A stretch of DNA of 64,000 nucleotides from Deltaproteobacteria bacterium (lineage in GTDB: Bacteria > Myxococcota_A > Polyangia > GCA-2747355 > JADLHG01): the NCBI GenBank assembly GCA_020848905.1, contig JADLHG010000062.1, positions 1-64,000 on the forward strand, written 5' to 3'. The notes beneath the pieces were generated by a model, which had not been told where the DNA came from, did no database searches, and worked only from the letters and a program-made list of their open reading frames with translations. The translations under genes and the position numbers were made by a program. This document shows positions 35,895 to 44,436 of the stretch, piece by piece; position 1 is the stretch's first letter; each line of letters begins with the position of its first letter.

Positions 35895-38800
35895 ATGCGG
35901 GGTTGGGTGGAGCGATACGGTCGCGCGCTGGCGGTGGCCACACTTCTCCTCGGGCTTGCGGCCTGCGGCAAGGGTGGCGCCGAGGGGAGCGCGGTGATCG
36001 GCGTGTCCGTGAAGAAGCTCTCCGGGGCGGACGTCACGCGCGTGACGGTGACCGTGACCGGCACCGGGATCGGCGCGCCGATGACGGCCAACCTGGGCCT
36101 CGCGAGCGGCCAGTGGAAGGGCACGATCGGCGGGATCCCCGTGGGCGCGGACCGCACCTTCAAGGCCGACGCGTACGACGCCGCCGACCAGCTCCTCTAC
36201 ACGGGGCAGGTCACGGGCGTGAACATCGTGAGCGGCACGCCGGCGCTCCTGACGCTGCTGCTCCAGCAGGCGGTCACACCGAACCCGTTCGCCAACTCGG
36301 CGCCGGTGATCGACGCGGTGGCGGCCTCGGCGGCGAGCGTCGAGCCGAGCGGCACCCTCCAGCTCAACGTCCTCGCGCACGACCCGGATTCGGACCCCCT
36401 GACGTATGCCTGGAACGCGACGGCCGGCAGCTTCACGAACGCCTCCAGCGCCACACCGACCTGGACCGCCCCGGCCACCGAGGGGCCGCAGACCCTCACC
36501 ATCACCGTCTCGGACAACAAGGGGGCGAGCCAGGCCTTCAGCGTGCAGCTCAACGTGGGCGCGTCGAGCGGCAGCGGCACGATCGAGGTCAGCTTCAACA
36601 CCTGGCCCGTGGTGCAAGGGATGAACGTCACCCCGTCGCTGCTCGGCGCGAGCCAGACCGCGGCGCTCACGGTGACGGCCATGGACCCCGACAGCGATCC
36701 GCTGACCTTCTTCTGGAGCGACGGCGGCGGCGCCTGCGCGGGCAGTTTCAGCAGCACGACCGTGCAGAACCCCTCGTGGACCGCGCCGGCGGTGCTGCCG
36801 GCCTCGGGAGCCTGCACCCTCACCGTCACGGTCAGCGACGGCCGCGGCGGGGCCTCGACCGGCTCTCTCACGCTCCAGACCTCCGCGCCGCCCGTCTTTG
36901 CCAGCGGCCCGGTGCTCGTCGCGGCGGTGGGACCGGCCACGACCTTTGATGGGGCCCACTACCTCATCCCGCCGGTGACGATCGGCGCCACGACGTACTT
37001 CTCGGCGACCGACGGCGTGCACGGCTACGAGCTCTGGAAGAGCGACGGCACCGCGACGGGCACCGTCCTGGTCAAGGACATCAACTCGAACGGCAACGGC
37101 GGCCCGCAACTGCTGGTGGCCGTCGGCACCACGCTCTACTTCACGGCCAACGACGGCACGAACGGCACCGAGCTCTGGAAGAGTGACGGCACCGCGGCAG
37201 GCACCGTCCTGGTCAAGGACATCTACGGCGGCTCGACCTCGAGCGACCCAACGAGCCTGACGGCCGTGGGCGGCACGCTCTACTTCTCGGCCACGAGCGT
37301 CACGAACGGGACGGAGCTCTGGAAGTCCGACGGCACGAGCGCCGGCACCGTAATGGTCAAGGACGTCTACCCCGGGAGCGGGGGCTCGTCCCCGGCCTCG
37401 CTCGTGGGCCTCGGGAGCACCCTCTATTTCGTCGCCAACGATGGGACGAGCGGCTACGAGCTGTGGAAGAGCGACGGCACCTCGGCCGGGACGGTCTTGG
37501 TGAAGAACATCAGCCCGGGTGGCTCCTCCAGCCCCAGCAATCTCTCCGCCGCGGGCGGCGTGCTCTACTTCGGAGCCGACGACGGCACGAACGGCGAGGA
37601 GCTCTGGAAGTCCGACGGCACCTCCGCCGGTACGGTGCTCGTGAAGGACATCAGCCCGGGCAGCGCTCCCTCCGCGCCCTATGGGATGACCGCGATGGGG
37701 TCGGCGGTCTATTTCGACGCCGACGATGGGATCCACGGCACCGAGCTCTGGAAGACCGATGGCACGGCGGCGGGCACCGTCCTCGTCTCCGACATCGACC
37801 CGGGCGACGCGTACGCCAATCCCAGCAACTTCACGGTCATCGGCAGCTCGCTCTATTTCCAAGCCACCACCTCGGCCAACGGCACCGAGCTCTGGAAATC
37901 CGACGGCACGGCCCTAGGCACGGTCCTCGTCAAGGATCTCAACCCTGGACCCGGCAGCTCGCTTCCCTACTATTACTTCCGCGCGGTCGGAGAAAGCACG
38001 CTCCTCTTCGTCGCCGACGACGGAGCGACGGGGTACGAGCTCTGGAAGAGCGACGGCACCACCTCGGGCACCGTCCTCGTCAAGGACGTGAACCTGCGAC
38101 GAAAGGGCTTCAGCTACAACACGAAGAACCTGACGGCCGTGGGGAGCACCATCTACTTCGCCGCGGACGACGGCGACGTCACCAACGGCCAGGAGCTCTG
38201 GAAGTCCGACGGCACGACGGCCGGTACGGCGATGGTCAAGGACATCAACCCGGGAGCGGGCTCCTCCAACCCCACCAACTTGACCGCCAGCGGGAGCACG
38301 GTCTTCTTCGTTGCCACCGACGGCACAAGCGGCGCCGAGCTCTGGAAGTCCGACGGCACGAGCGCCGGCACCGTGATGGTCAAAGACATCAACCTCGGTG
38401 CCGCCAGCAGCAACCCGAGCTACCTGGTCTCCTTCGGGGGCGCGCTCTACTTCGCCGCCAGCGACGGCACGAACGGCGCCGAGCTCTGGAAGTCCGACGG
38501 CACGAGCGCCGGCACCGTGATGGTCAAGGACATCAACCCGGGTGCCACTACCAGCAATCCGAGCTACCTGGTCGCCTTCGGGGGCGCCCTCTACTTCGCG
38601 GCACGTGACGGCACGAGCGGCGCCGAGCTCTGGAAGTCAGACGGCACCACCGCCGGCACCGGGCTCGTGAAGGACATCAACACCGGGGCTGCGGGCTCGA
38701 CCCCGATGGGCTTTCAGGTCGTGGGGAGCACGCTCTACTTCCAGGCCCTGAGCGCCACGACCGGCACCGAGCTCTGGAAAACCGACGGGACGGCCGCCGG

Positions 38801-39368
38801 TACCGTGCTGGTCAAGGACATCCTGCCTGGCTTGGGGAGCTCGTCCCCGAGCCAGCTCACCAACGTGGCCGGCACGCTCTTCTTCCGGGCCAACGACGGC
38901 GCGAACGGCACCGAGCTTTGGAAGTCCGACGGCACCGCCGCCGGCACCGGGCTCGTGAAGGACATCTACCCAGGCCCCACGGGCTCCACGCCGTGGAATC
39001 TCACGGCCCTCGGGAGCACGCTCCTCTTCCGCGCCACCGACGGCGTGGGCGGCGTCGAGCTCTGGAAGAGCGACGGCACGACCGCTGGAACGACGATCGT
39101 GAAGGACATCTGCCCGGGCGCGAGCGGTTCGAGCCCGAACGCCTTCGCCGTGGCCGGAAGCGCGATCTACTTCAACGCCGAGGACGGCACCCACGGCACC
39201 GAGCTCTGGAGGACCGACGGCACGAGCGGAGGCACGGTGCTGGTGAAGGACCTCCGCCCCGGCATGGATGCTTCCACGCCGGACTACCTCGTCGTCGTGG
39301 GCACGAAGCTCTTCTTCACGGCCACGACCCACCCGGAGGGGCTCGGCCTCTGGTCGCTCTATTACTGA
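35895..39368 (+). CDS. ELWxxDGT-repeat lipoprotein, copy A
   Basis: This 1157-residue lipoprotein has lipobox LAAC after MRGWVERYG. The N-terminal 110 residues hold a conserved beta domain (SVKKLSGADVTRVTVTVTG), then two PKD/Ig-like modules to about residue 330. Sixteen repeats of about 48 residues follow, each with ELWKSDGTxxGTxxVKDI. This matches the ELWxxDGT repeat family, expected to build a large beta-propeller or solenoid on the cell surface. Its downstream neighbour is a close paralogue. The ATG at 35895 is chosen because it gives the normal lipoprotein signal; the frame is open from 35742. Confidence 0.85.
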   Translation: MRGWVERYGRALAVATLLLGLAACGKGGAEGSAVIGVSVKKLSGADVTRVTVTVTGTGIGAPMTANLGLASGQWKGTIGGIPVGADRTFKADAYDAADQLLYTGQVTGVNIVSGTPALLTLLLQQAVTPNPFANSAPVIDAVAASAASVEPSGTLQLNVLAHDPDSDPLTYAWNATAGSFTNASSATPTWTAPATEGPQTLTITVSDNKGASQAFSVQLNVGASSGSGTIEVSFNTWPVVQGMNVTPSLLGASQTAALTVTAMDPDSDPLTFFWSDGGGACAGSFSSTTVQNPSWTAPAVLPASGACTLTVTVSDGRGGASTGSLTLQTSAPPVFASGPVLVAAVGPATTFDGAHYLIPPVTIGATTYFSATDGVHGYELWKSDGTATGTVLVKDINSNGNGGPQLLVAVGTTLYFTANDGTNGTELWKSDGTAAGTVLVKDIYGGSTSSDPTSLTAVGGTLYFSATSVTNGTELWKSDGTSAGTVMVKDVYPGSGGSSPASLVGLGSTLYFVANDGTSGYELWKSDGTSAGTVLVKNISPGGSSSPSNLSAAGGVLYFGADDGTNGEELWKSDGTSAGTVLVKDISPGSAPSAPYGMTAMGSAVYFDADDGIHGTELWKTDGTAAGTVLVSDIDPGDAYANPSNFTVIGSSLYFQATTSANGTELWKSDGTALGTVLVKDLNPGPGSSLPYYYFRAVGESTLLFVADDGATGYELWKSDGTTSGTVLVKDVNLRRKGFSYNTKNLTAVGSTIYFAADDGDVTNGQELWKSDGTTAGTAMVKDINPGAGSSNPTNLTASGSTVFFVATDGTSGAELWKSDGTSAGTVMVKDINLGAASSNPSYLVSFGGALYFAASDGTNGAELWKSDGTSAGTVMVKDINPGATTSNPSYLVAFGGALYFAARDGTSGAELWKSDGTTAGTGLVKDINTGAAGSTPMGFQVVGSTLYFQALSATTGTELWKTDGTAAGTVLVKDILPGLGSSSPSQLTNVAGTLFFRANDGANGTELWKSDGTAAGTGLVKDIYPGPTGSTPWNLTALGSTLLFRATDGVGGVELWKSDGTTAGTTIVKDICPGASGSSPNAFAVAGSAIYFNAEDGTHGTELWRTDGTSGGTVLVKDLRPGMDASTPDYLVVVGTKLFFTATTHPEGLGLWSLYY
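37029..39250 (+). repeat. Coding array of 16 ELWxxDGT repeats
   Basis: Sixteen in-frame repeats of roughly 144 bases. The eighth ends in an unusual spacer with NLRRKGFSY instead of the usual Pro-Gly stretch. This odd repeat has a counterpart in copy B. Confidence 0.8.
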
Positions 39369-39465
39369 CGCAGGCAACAGGTTTCGCGTCGGATGACGCG
39401 CTCGAAGTTTGGATCTCACAGGCTACGCACAGGGGCGCACAGGGCCCCGCAACAGGGAGTGGACG

Positions 39466-42400
39466 ATGATGCGGTCTTGGGTCGAGCGGTACGGCAGCGT
39501 GCTGGCGGTGGCAGCGCTTCTCTTCGGGCTTTCCGCCTGCGGTAAGGGCGGCGCCGAGGGGAGCGCGGTGATCGGCGTGTCGGTGAAGAAGCTCTCCGGA
39601 GCCGACGTCACGCGCGTAACGGTCACCGTCACGGGAACGGGGATCGGAACCCCGATCACGGCCAACCTGGGCCTCGTGAGCGGCCAGTGGAAGGGCACGA
39701 TCAGCGGCATCCCCGTGGGCGCGGACCGCACCTTCAAGGCCGACGCCTACGACGCTGCCGACCAGCTCCTCTACACGGGCCAGGTCACGGGCGTGAACGT
39801 CGTGAGCGGCACGCCGGCACTCGTCACGCTGTTGCTCCAACAGGCGACGGCGCCGAACCCCTACGCCAACTCCGCCCCGGTGATCGACGCGGTGGTGGCC
39901 TCGGCGGCGAACGTCGAGCCGGGCGGCACGGTCCAGCTCACCGTGCTCGCGCACGACCCGGATTCGGACCCCCTGACCTACGCCTGGGGTGCGACTGCCG
40001 GCAGCTTCACGAGCGGCTCGACCGCCACGCCCACCTGGACCGCCCCGGCCACCGAGGGGCCACAGACCCTCACCATCACCGTCTCGGACAGCAAGGGCGC
40101 GAGCCAGGCCTTCAGCGTGCAGCTCAACGTGGGCTCGTCGAGCAGCAGCGCCTCTCTCGAGGTGAGCTTCAACACCTGGCCCGTGGTGCAGGGGATGAAC
40201 GCCACCCCGTCGCAGCTCGGTGCGGGCCAGACCACGGCGCTCACGCTCACGGCCATGGACCCGGACAGCGATCCCCTGACCTTCCTCTGGAGCGACGGCG
40301 GCGGCGCCTGCGCGGGCAGCTTCAGCAGCGCCACCGTGCAGAACCCCTCCTGGACCGCCCCAGCGGTCGTGCCGCCTTCCGGGGCCTGCACCCTCACCGT
40401 CACGGTCAGCGACGGGCGCGGCGGAGCCTCGACCGGCTCTTTCACGCTCCAGACCTCCGCTCCGCCGGTGTTTGCGAGCGGCCCGGTGCTCGTGGCGGCC
40501 GTAGGCCCCTCGACGACCTTCAATGGCGCCAACTACTCCGTCACGCCCGCGACGATCGGCAGTACGACCTACTTCGTCGCAACTGACGGCCAGCACGGCT
40601 ACGAACTCTGGAAGACCGATGGCACCGCCGGCGGCACGGCCATGGTCAAGGACATCAACCCCAACGGGAACGGGAGCCCGCAGTCGCTCCTGGCTGTCGG
40701 AACCACGCTCTTCTTCGTCGCCAACGACGGAACGAACGGCGTCGAGCTCTGGAAGAGCGACGGCTCCGCGGCAGGCACCGTGATGGTCAAGGACATCTAC
40801 AGCGGCTCGAACTCGAGCGGCCCGACGGGCCTGACGGTCATGGGCGGCACCGTCTACTTCTCCGCCACGAACGGCACGAACGGCACCGAGCTCTGGAAGA
40901 GTGACGGGACCACCGCCGGAACCCTGATGGTCAAGGACATCGTGGGTGGCAGCGGCGGCAGCAACCCGTATCAATTCGTCGCGGTCGGCAGCACGCTCTT
41001 CTTCAGCGCCAGCGACGGAACGAACGGTATCGAGCTCTGGAAGTCCGACGGCACGCCGAGCGGAACTGTCCTGGTGAAGGACCTCAACCCGGGAACGCCG
41101 TTCTACTACGGCCCAAGCTCGCTCGTGGCCGTCGGAAGCAGCCTCTTCTTCGCCGTGGACGACGGCGCGACCGGGAGCGAGCTCTGGAAGAGCGACGGCT
41201 CGTCCGCTGGGACGGTGATGGTGAAGGACATCAACCCGGGCAGCGGCTCCTCGAGCCCCACGAATCTCGTGGCCGCGGGCGGCGTGGTCTACTTCCGAGC
41301 GGACGACGGAACGAACGGCACCGAGCTCTGGAAATCCGACGGCACCTCGGCCGGTACGGTGCTCGTGAAGGACATCAACCCGGGCAGCGCTCCCTCCACG
41401 GCCTATGGGATGACGGCGGTGGGGGCGACGGTCTACTTCGGCGCCGACGATGGGACCCACGGGTACGAGCTCTGGAAGACCGACGGCACGGCGCTGGGTA
41501 CCGTCCTCGTCTCTGAGATCAACCCGGGCGTCTCGGGCGCCGACCCCAGCCACTTCACGGTGATCGGCAGCTCGTTCTATTTCCAGGCGACCACGGCGAC
41601 CAACGGCCCCGAGCTCTGGAGGTCCGACGGCACCGCCCTCGGCACGGCCCTCGTCAAGGATATCAAGCCTGGCACCGAAGGCGCGGCTCCGGCGCCCCTC
41701 GTCGCGGCCGGAAGCACCCTCTTCTTCGTCGCCGACGACGGGGCTCACGGCTACGAGTTCTGGAAGAGCGACGGCACCACGTCGGGCACCGTCCTCGTCA
41801 AGGACGTGAACCTGCGACGACAGGGCTTCAGCAACGCCAGGTACCTGACCGCCGTGGGAAGCACCGTGTTCTTCGCCGTGGACGATGGCGTGACCGGCCA
41901 GGAGCTCTGGAAAACTGACGGCACGACGGCGGGTACCGTGATGGTCAAAGATATCTATCCGGGAGCGGGCTCCTCGGGCCCGTACAGCTTGACCGTCGTC
42001 GGGAGCACGCTCTTCTTCATCGCCACCGACGGCACCAACGGCGTCGAGCTCTGGAAGTCCGACGGCACGAACGCAGGGACGGTGATGGTCAAGGACATCA
42101 CCCCGGGCGGCGACAGCACCAGCCCGACCTACTTGCTTTCCTTCGGCGGCGCCCTCTACTTCACCGCCGGCGACGGCACGAACGGCGCCGAGCTCTGGAA
42201 GTCCGACGGCACGAGCGCCGGCACCGTGATGGTCAAGGACATCAACCCGGGCGCCCCGAGCGGCAGCCCGAGCTACTTGACGACCTTCGGGGGCGCGATC
42301 TACTTCGCGGCAAACGACGGCACGAGCGGCATCGAACTCTGGAAGTCCGATGGCACCAGCGGCGGCACCGTGATGGTCAAGGACCTCGCCCTCGGGGTGA

Positions 42401-43077
42401 CGAACGCGAGCCCCTCAGGCTTCCTGGCCGTGGGGAGCACGCTCTACTTCTCCGCCACGGACGGCACGACCGGCCCCGAGCTCTGGAAGTCCGATGGCAC
42501 CGCGGGGGGCACCGTGCTGGTAAAGGACATTCGCCCGGGCACCAGCGGCTCGGCTCCGAACCTCCTCACCAACGTGGCCGGAACGCTCTTCTTCCGCGCC
42601 AACGACGGCGCCTCCGGCATCGAGCTCTGGAAGTCCGACGGCACCAACTCCGGGACCATCATTGTGAAGGACATCTACACCGGCAACTCCTCCTCGACGC
42701 CCTGGAATCTGACCGCCCTGGGCAGCACGCTCATCTTCCGGGCCAATGACGGGGTGGGCGGCATCGAGCTCTGGAAGAGCGACGGCACGCTTGCCGGTAC
42801 CACCGTGCTGAAGGAGATCTACCCGGGCGCGAACGGTTCGAACCCGGACGCCTTCGCAGTCGCCGGAAGCTCGATCTACTTCAGGGCTAACGACAGTACG
42901 CACGGCAGCGAGCTCTGGAAGACCGACGGCACGACGGCGGGCACGGTGCTGGTAAAGGACCTCCTCCCCGGCGTCGACGCTTCCAGCCCCGATTACCTCC
43001 TCGTAGTGGGCACGAAGCTCTTCTTCACCGCCACGAGCCATCCGGAGGGCCTCGGCCTCTGGTCGCTCTACTACTAG
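39466..43077 (+). CDS. ELWxxDGT-repeat lipoprotein, copy B
   Basis: This 1203-residue paralogue of the preceding gene has the same architecture: lipobox LSAC, an N-terminal beta domain nearly identical to copy A, two Ig-like modules, and 17 ELWxxDGT-type repeats (one reads EFWKSDGT). The start is the first of two consecutive ATGs at 39466. It follows copy A by 97 bases and precedes a third, shorter paralogue by 11 bases. It is likely to be surface-exposed; its partner or ligand is unknown. Confidence 0.85.
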   Translation: MMRSWVERYGSVLAVAALLFGLSACGKGGAEGSAVIGVSVKKLSGADVTRVTVTVTGTGIGTPITANLGLVSGQWKGTISGIPVGADRTFKADAYDAADQLLYTGQVTGVNVVSGTPALVTLLLQQATAPNPYANSAPVIDAVVASAANVEPGGTVQLTVLAHDPDSDPLTYAWGATAGSFTSGSTATPTWTAPATEGPQTLTITVSDSKGASQAFSVQLNVGSSSSSASLEVSFNTWPVVQGMNATPSQLGAGQTTALTLTAMDPDSDPLTFLWSDGGGACAGSFSSATVQNPSWTAPAVVPPSGACTLTVTVSDGRGGASTGSFTLQTSAPPVFASGPVLVAAVGPSTTFNGANYSVTPATIGSTTYFVATDGQHGYELWKTDGTAGGTAMVKDINPNGNGSPQSLLAVGTTLFFVANDGTNGVELWKSDGSAAGTVMVKDIYSGSNSSGPTGLTVMGGTVYFSATNGTNGTELWKSDGTTAGTLMVKDIVGGSGGSNPYQFVAVGSTLFFSASDGTNGIELWKSDGTPSGTVLVKDLNPGTPFYYGPSSLVAVGSSLFFAVDDGATGSELWKSDGSSAGTVMVKDINPGSGSSSPTNLVAAGGVVYFRADDGTNGTELWKSDGTSAGTVLVKDINPGSAPSTAYGMTAVGATVYFGADDGTHGYELWKTDGTALGTVLVSEINPGVSGADPSHFTVIGSSFYFQATTATNGPELWRSDGTALGTALVKDIKPGTEGAAPAPLVAAGSTLFFVADDGAHGYEFWKSDGTTSGTVLVKDVNLRRQGFSNARYLTAVGSTVFFAVDDGVTGQELWKTDGTTAGTVMVKDIYPGAGSSGPYSLTVVGSTLFFIATDGTNGVELWKSDGTNAGTVMVKDITPGGDSTSPTYLLSFGGALYFTAGDGTNGAELWKSDGTSAGTVMVKDINPGAPSGSPSYLTTFGGAIYFAANDGTSGIELWKSDGTSGGTVMVKDLALGVTNASPSGFLAVGSTLYFSATDGTTGPELWKSDGTAGGTVLVKDIRPGTSGSAPNLLTNVAGTLFFRANDGASGIELWKSDGTNSGTIIVKDIYTGNSSSTPWNLTALGSTLIFRANDGVGGIELWKSDGTLAGTTVLKEIYPGANGSNPDAFAVAGSSIYFRANDSTHGSELWKTDGTTAGTVLVKDLLPGVDASSPDYLLVVGTKLFFTATSHPEGLGLWSLYY
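40603..42960 (+). repeat. Coding array of 17 ELWxxDGT repeats
   Basis: Seventeen in-frame repeats. The ninth carries the unusual NLRRQGFSN spacer, so this array has nine repeats up to the marker and eight after it, compared with eight and eight in copy A. Confidence 0.8.
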
Positions 43078-43088
43078 CGGCGAGCGAC

Positions 43089-44405
43089 GTGGCGACGCTC
43101 CCCAAGCTCGCGCGTGAGGCGGCCCGGCTCCGTCGGGTCGGCTTCGCGCTCGGGGTCTCCCTCCTCGCCGCGGCCTGCGGCGCGGAGGGCTTGCCGGGCG
43201 GCGCCGCTCTCGGCGTCTCGGTCAAGGGCCTCTCCGCGGCCGACGTCACGCGCGTGACGGTCACCGTCACGGGGGGGGGGATCGGCACGCCCATCGTGCA
43301 GAACCTCGCGCTCACCGCGGGCGTTTGGCGCGGCACGATCGCCAAGATCCCCTCCGGTACGAACCGGACCTTCGCCGCGCAGGCCGCGAACGCCGCCGGC
43401 ACAGTGCTCTACGAGGGCCAGCTCTCCGGCGTGACCATCGCCACCGGCTCGACGGCGGTAGTCACGCTGCTCCTGCAGCAGAAGACGCCCCCCCTCCCCT
43501 TCGGCAACAGCGTGCCGGTGATCGACGGGCTCTTCGCCTCGAGCAACGCCGTGGCGCCCGGCACCCCGGTGAGCCTCTCGCTCGCCGCGCACGACCCCGA
43601 CCCCGCCGACGCCCTGCGCTTCACCTGGAGCGCGAGCGGCGGCGTCTTCAACGACCTCGGCGCCGCGGCCCCGCTCTGGACCGCGCCCGCCACCGAGGGT
43701 CCGGTCACGCTCGCCGTGACCGTCAGCGACGGCAGGGGGGGCGACGTCACCCTCTCCTTCGGGATCGACGTCTCCTTCGCGCACGCGAAGGGCGCCGCCC
43801 GGATCGAGGCCGGCTTCAACACCTGGCCGGTGGTCGCCAGCCTCCTCGCCACCCCCTCGCGGCTCGACGTGGGCGAGAGCACGACGCTCACCCTCACCGC
43901 GAGCGACGGCGACAGCGATACGCTCACCTTCGCCTGGGCCGACGGCGGCGGGGCCTGCGCGGGGAGCTTCAGCAGCCCGAGCGTACAGAACCCCACCTGG
44001 ACCGCCCCGGCCACCCTTCCTCCCTCGGGCGACTGTACGCTCGCGGTCACCGTCTCCGACGGACGCGGGGGAACGACCACGGGCTCTTTGCGCCTCTCGG
44101 TCAGCGCGCCCCCGCCCGTGAACCTCGCCCCCGCGATCGGCGCGAGCTTTCAGTCCACGACCTCCATAGTTCCCGGCGCCACGGTCTCCTTCTGGGTCGA
44201 GGCGCAGGACCCCGAGGGACAGCCGATCACCTTCGCCTGGAGCGCGAGCTCGGGGGCGATGGGCACCGCGACCAGCACGGCCACGCGCAGCGACGCGAGC
44301 TGGACCGCCCCCGCCACGGGCTGCGCGCACACCGTCACCGCGACCATCACCGACGCGGCCGGGGCCAGCGCCACCAGGAGCTTCGCCGTCTCGACCTGCC
44401 CCTGA
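43089..44405 (+). CDS. Ig/PKD-module lipoprotein, short paralogue
   Basis: This 438-residue lipoprotein begins at a GTG and has lipobox AAAC. The N-terminal beta domain (VSVKGLSAADVTRVTVTVTG) and Ig-like modules align with copies A and B, but the ELWxxDGT array is absent. A third Ig-like module ends the protein (AIGASFQSTT ... ATRSFAVSTC), resembling the one in the lipoprotein at 33611. It may be the ancestral form without propeller or a truncated derivative. The run of nine G near 43272-43280 leaves the frame intact. Confidence 0.78.
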   Translation: MATLPKLAREAARLRRVGFALGVSLLAAACGAEGLPGGAALGVSVKGLSAADVTRVTVTVTGGGIGTPIVQNLALTAGVWRGTIAKIPSGTNRTFAAQAANAAGTVLYEGQLSGVTIATGSTAVVTLLLQQKTPPLPFGNSVPVIDGLFASSNAVAPGTPVSLSLAAHDPDPADALRFTWSASGGVFNDLGAAAPLWTAPATEGPVTLAVTVSDGRGGDVTLSFGIDVSFAHAKGAARIEAGFNTWPVVASLLATPSRLDVGESTTLTLTASDGDSDTLTFAWADGGGACAGSFSSPSVQNPTWTAPATLPPSGDCTLAVTVSDGRGGTTTGSLRLSVSAPPPVNLAPAIGASFQSTTSIVPGATVSFWVEAQDPEGQPITFAWSASSGAMGTATSTATRSDASWTAPATGCAHTVTATITDAAGASATRSFAVSTCP

Positions 44406-44436
44406 AGCTGGCCTACACTGCAGTCCTCCTTCATCC

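Noticed and set aside
37029-42960. Regularly spaced repeats that could resemble a CRISPR or satellite array
   Set aside because: They are in-frame protein repeats of about 144 bases with an ELWxxDGT core, not identical short repeats with unique spacers.
43272-43280. Run of nine G as a possible frameshift
   Set aside because: The reading frame aligns in length with the two paralogous genes on both sides of the run, so the frame is intact.
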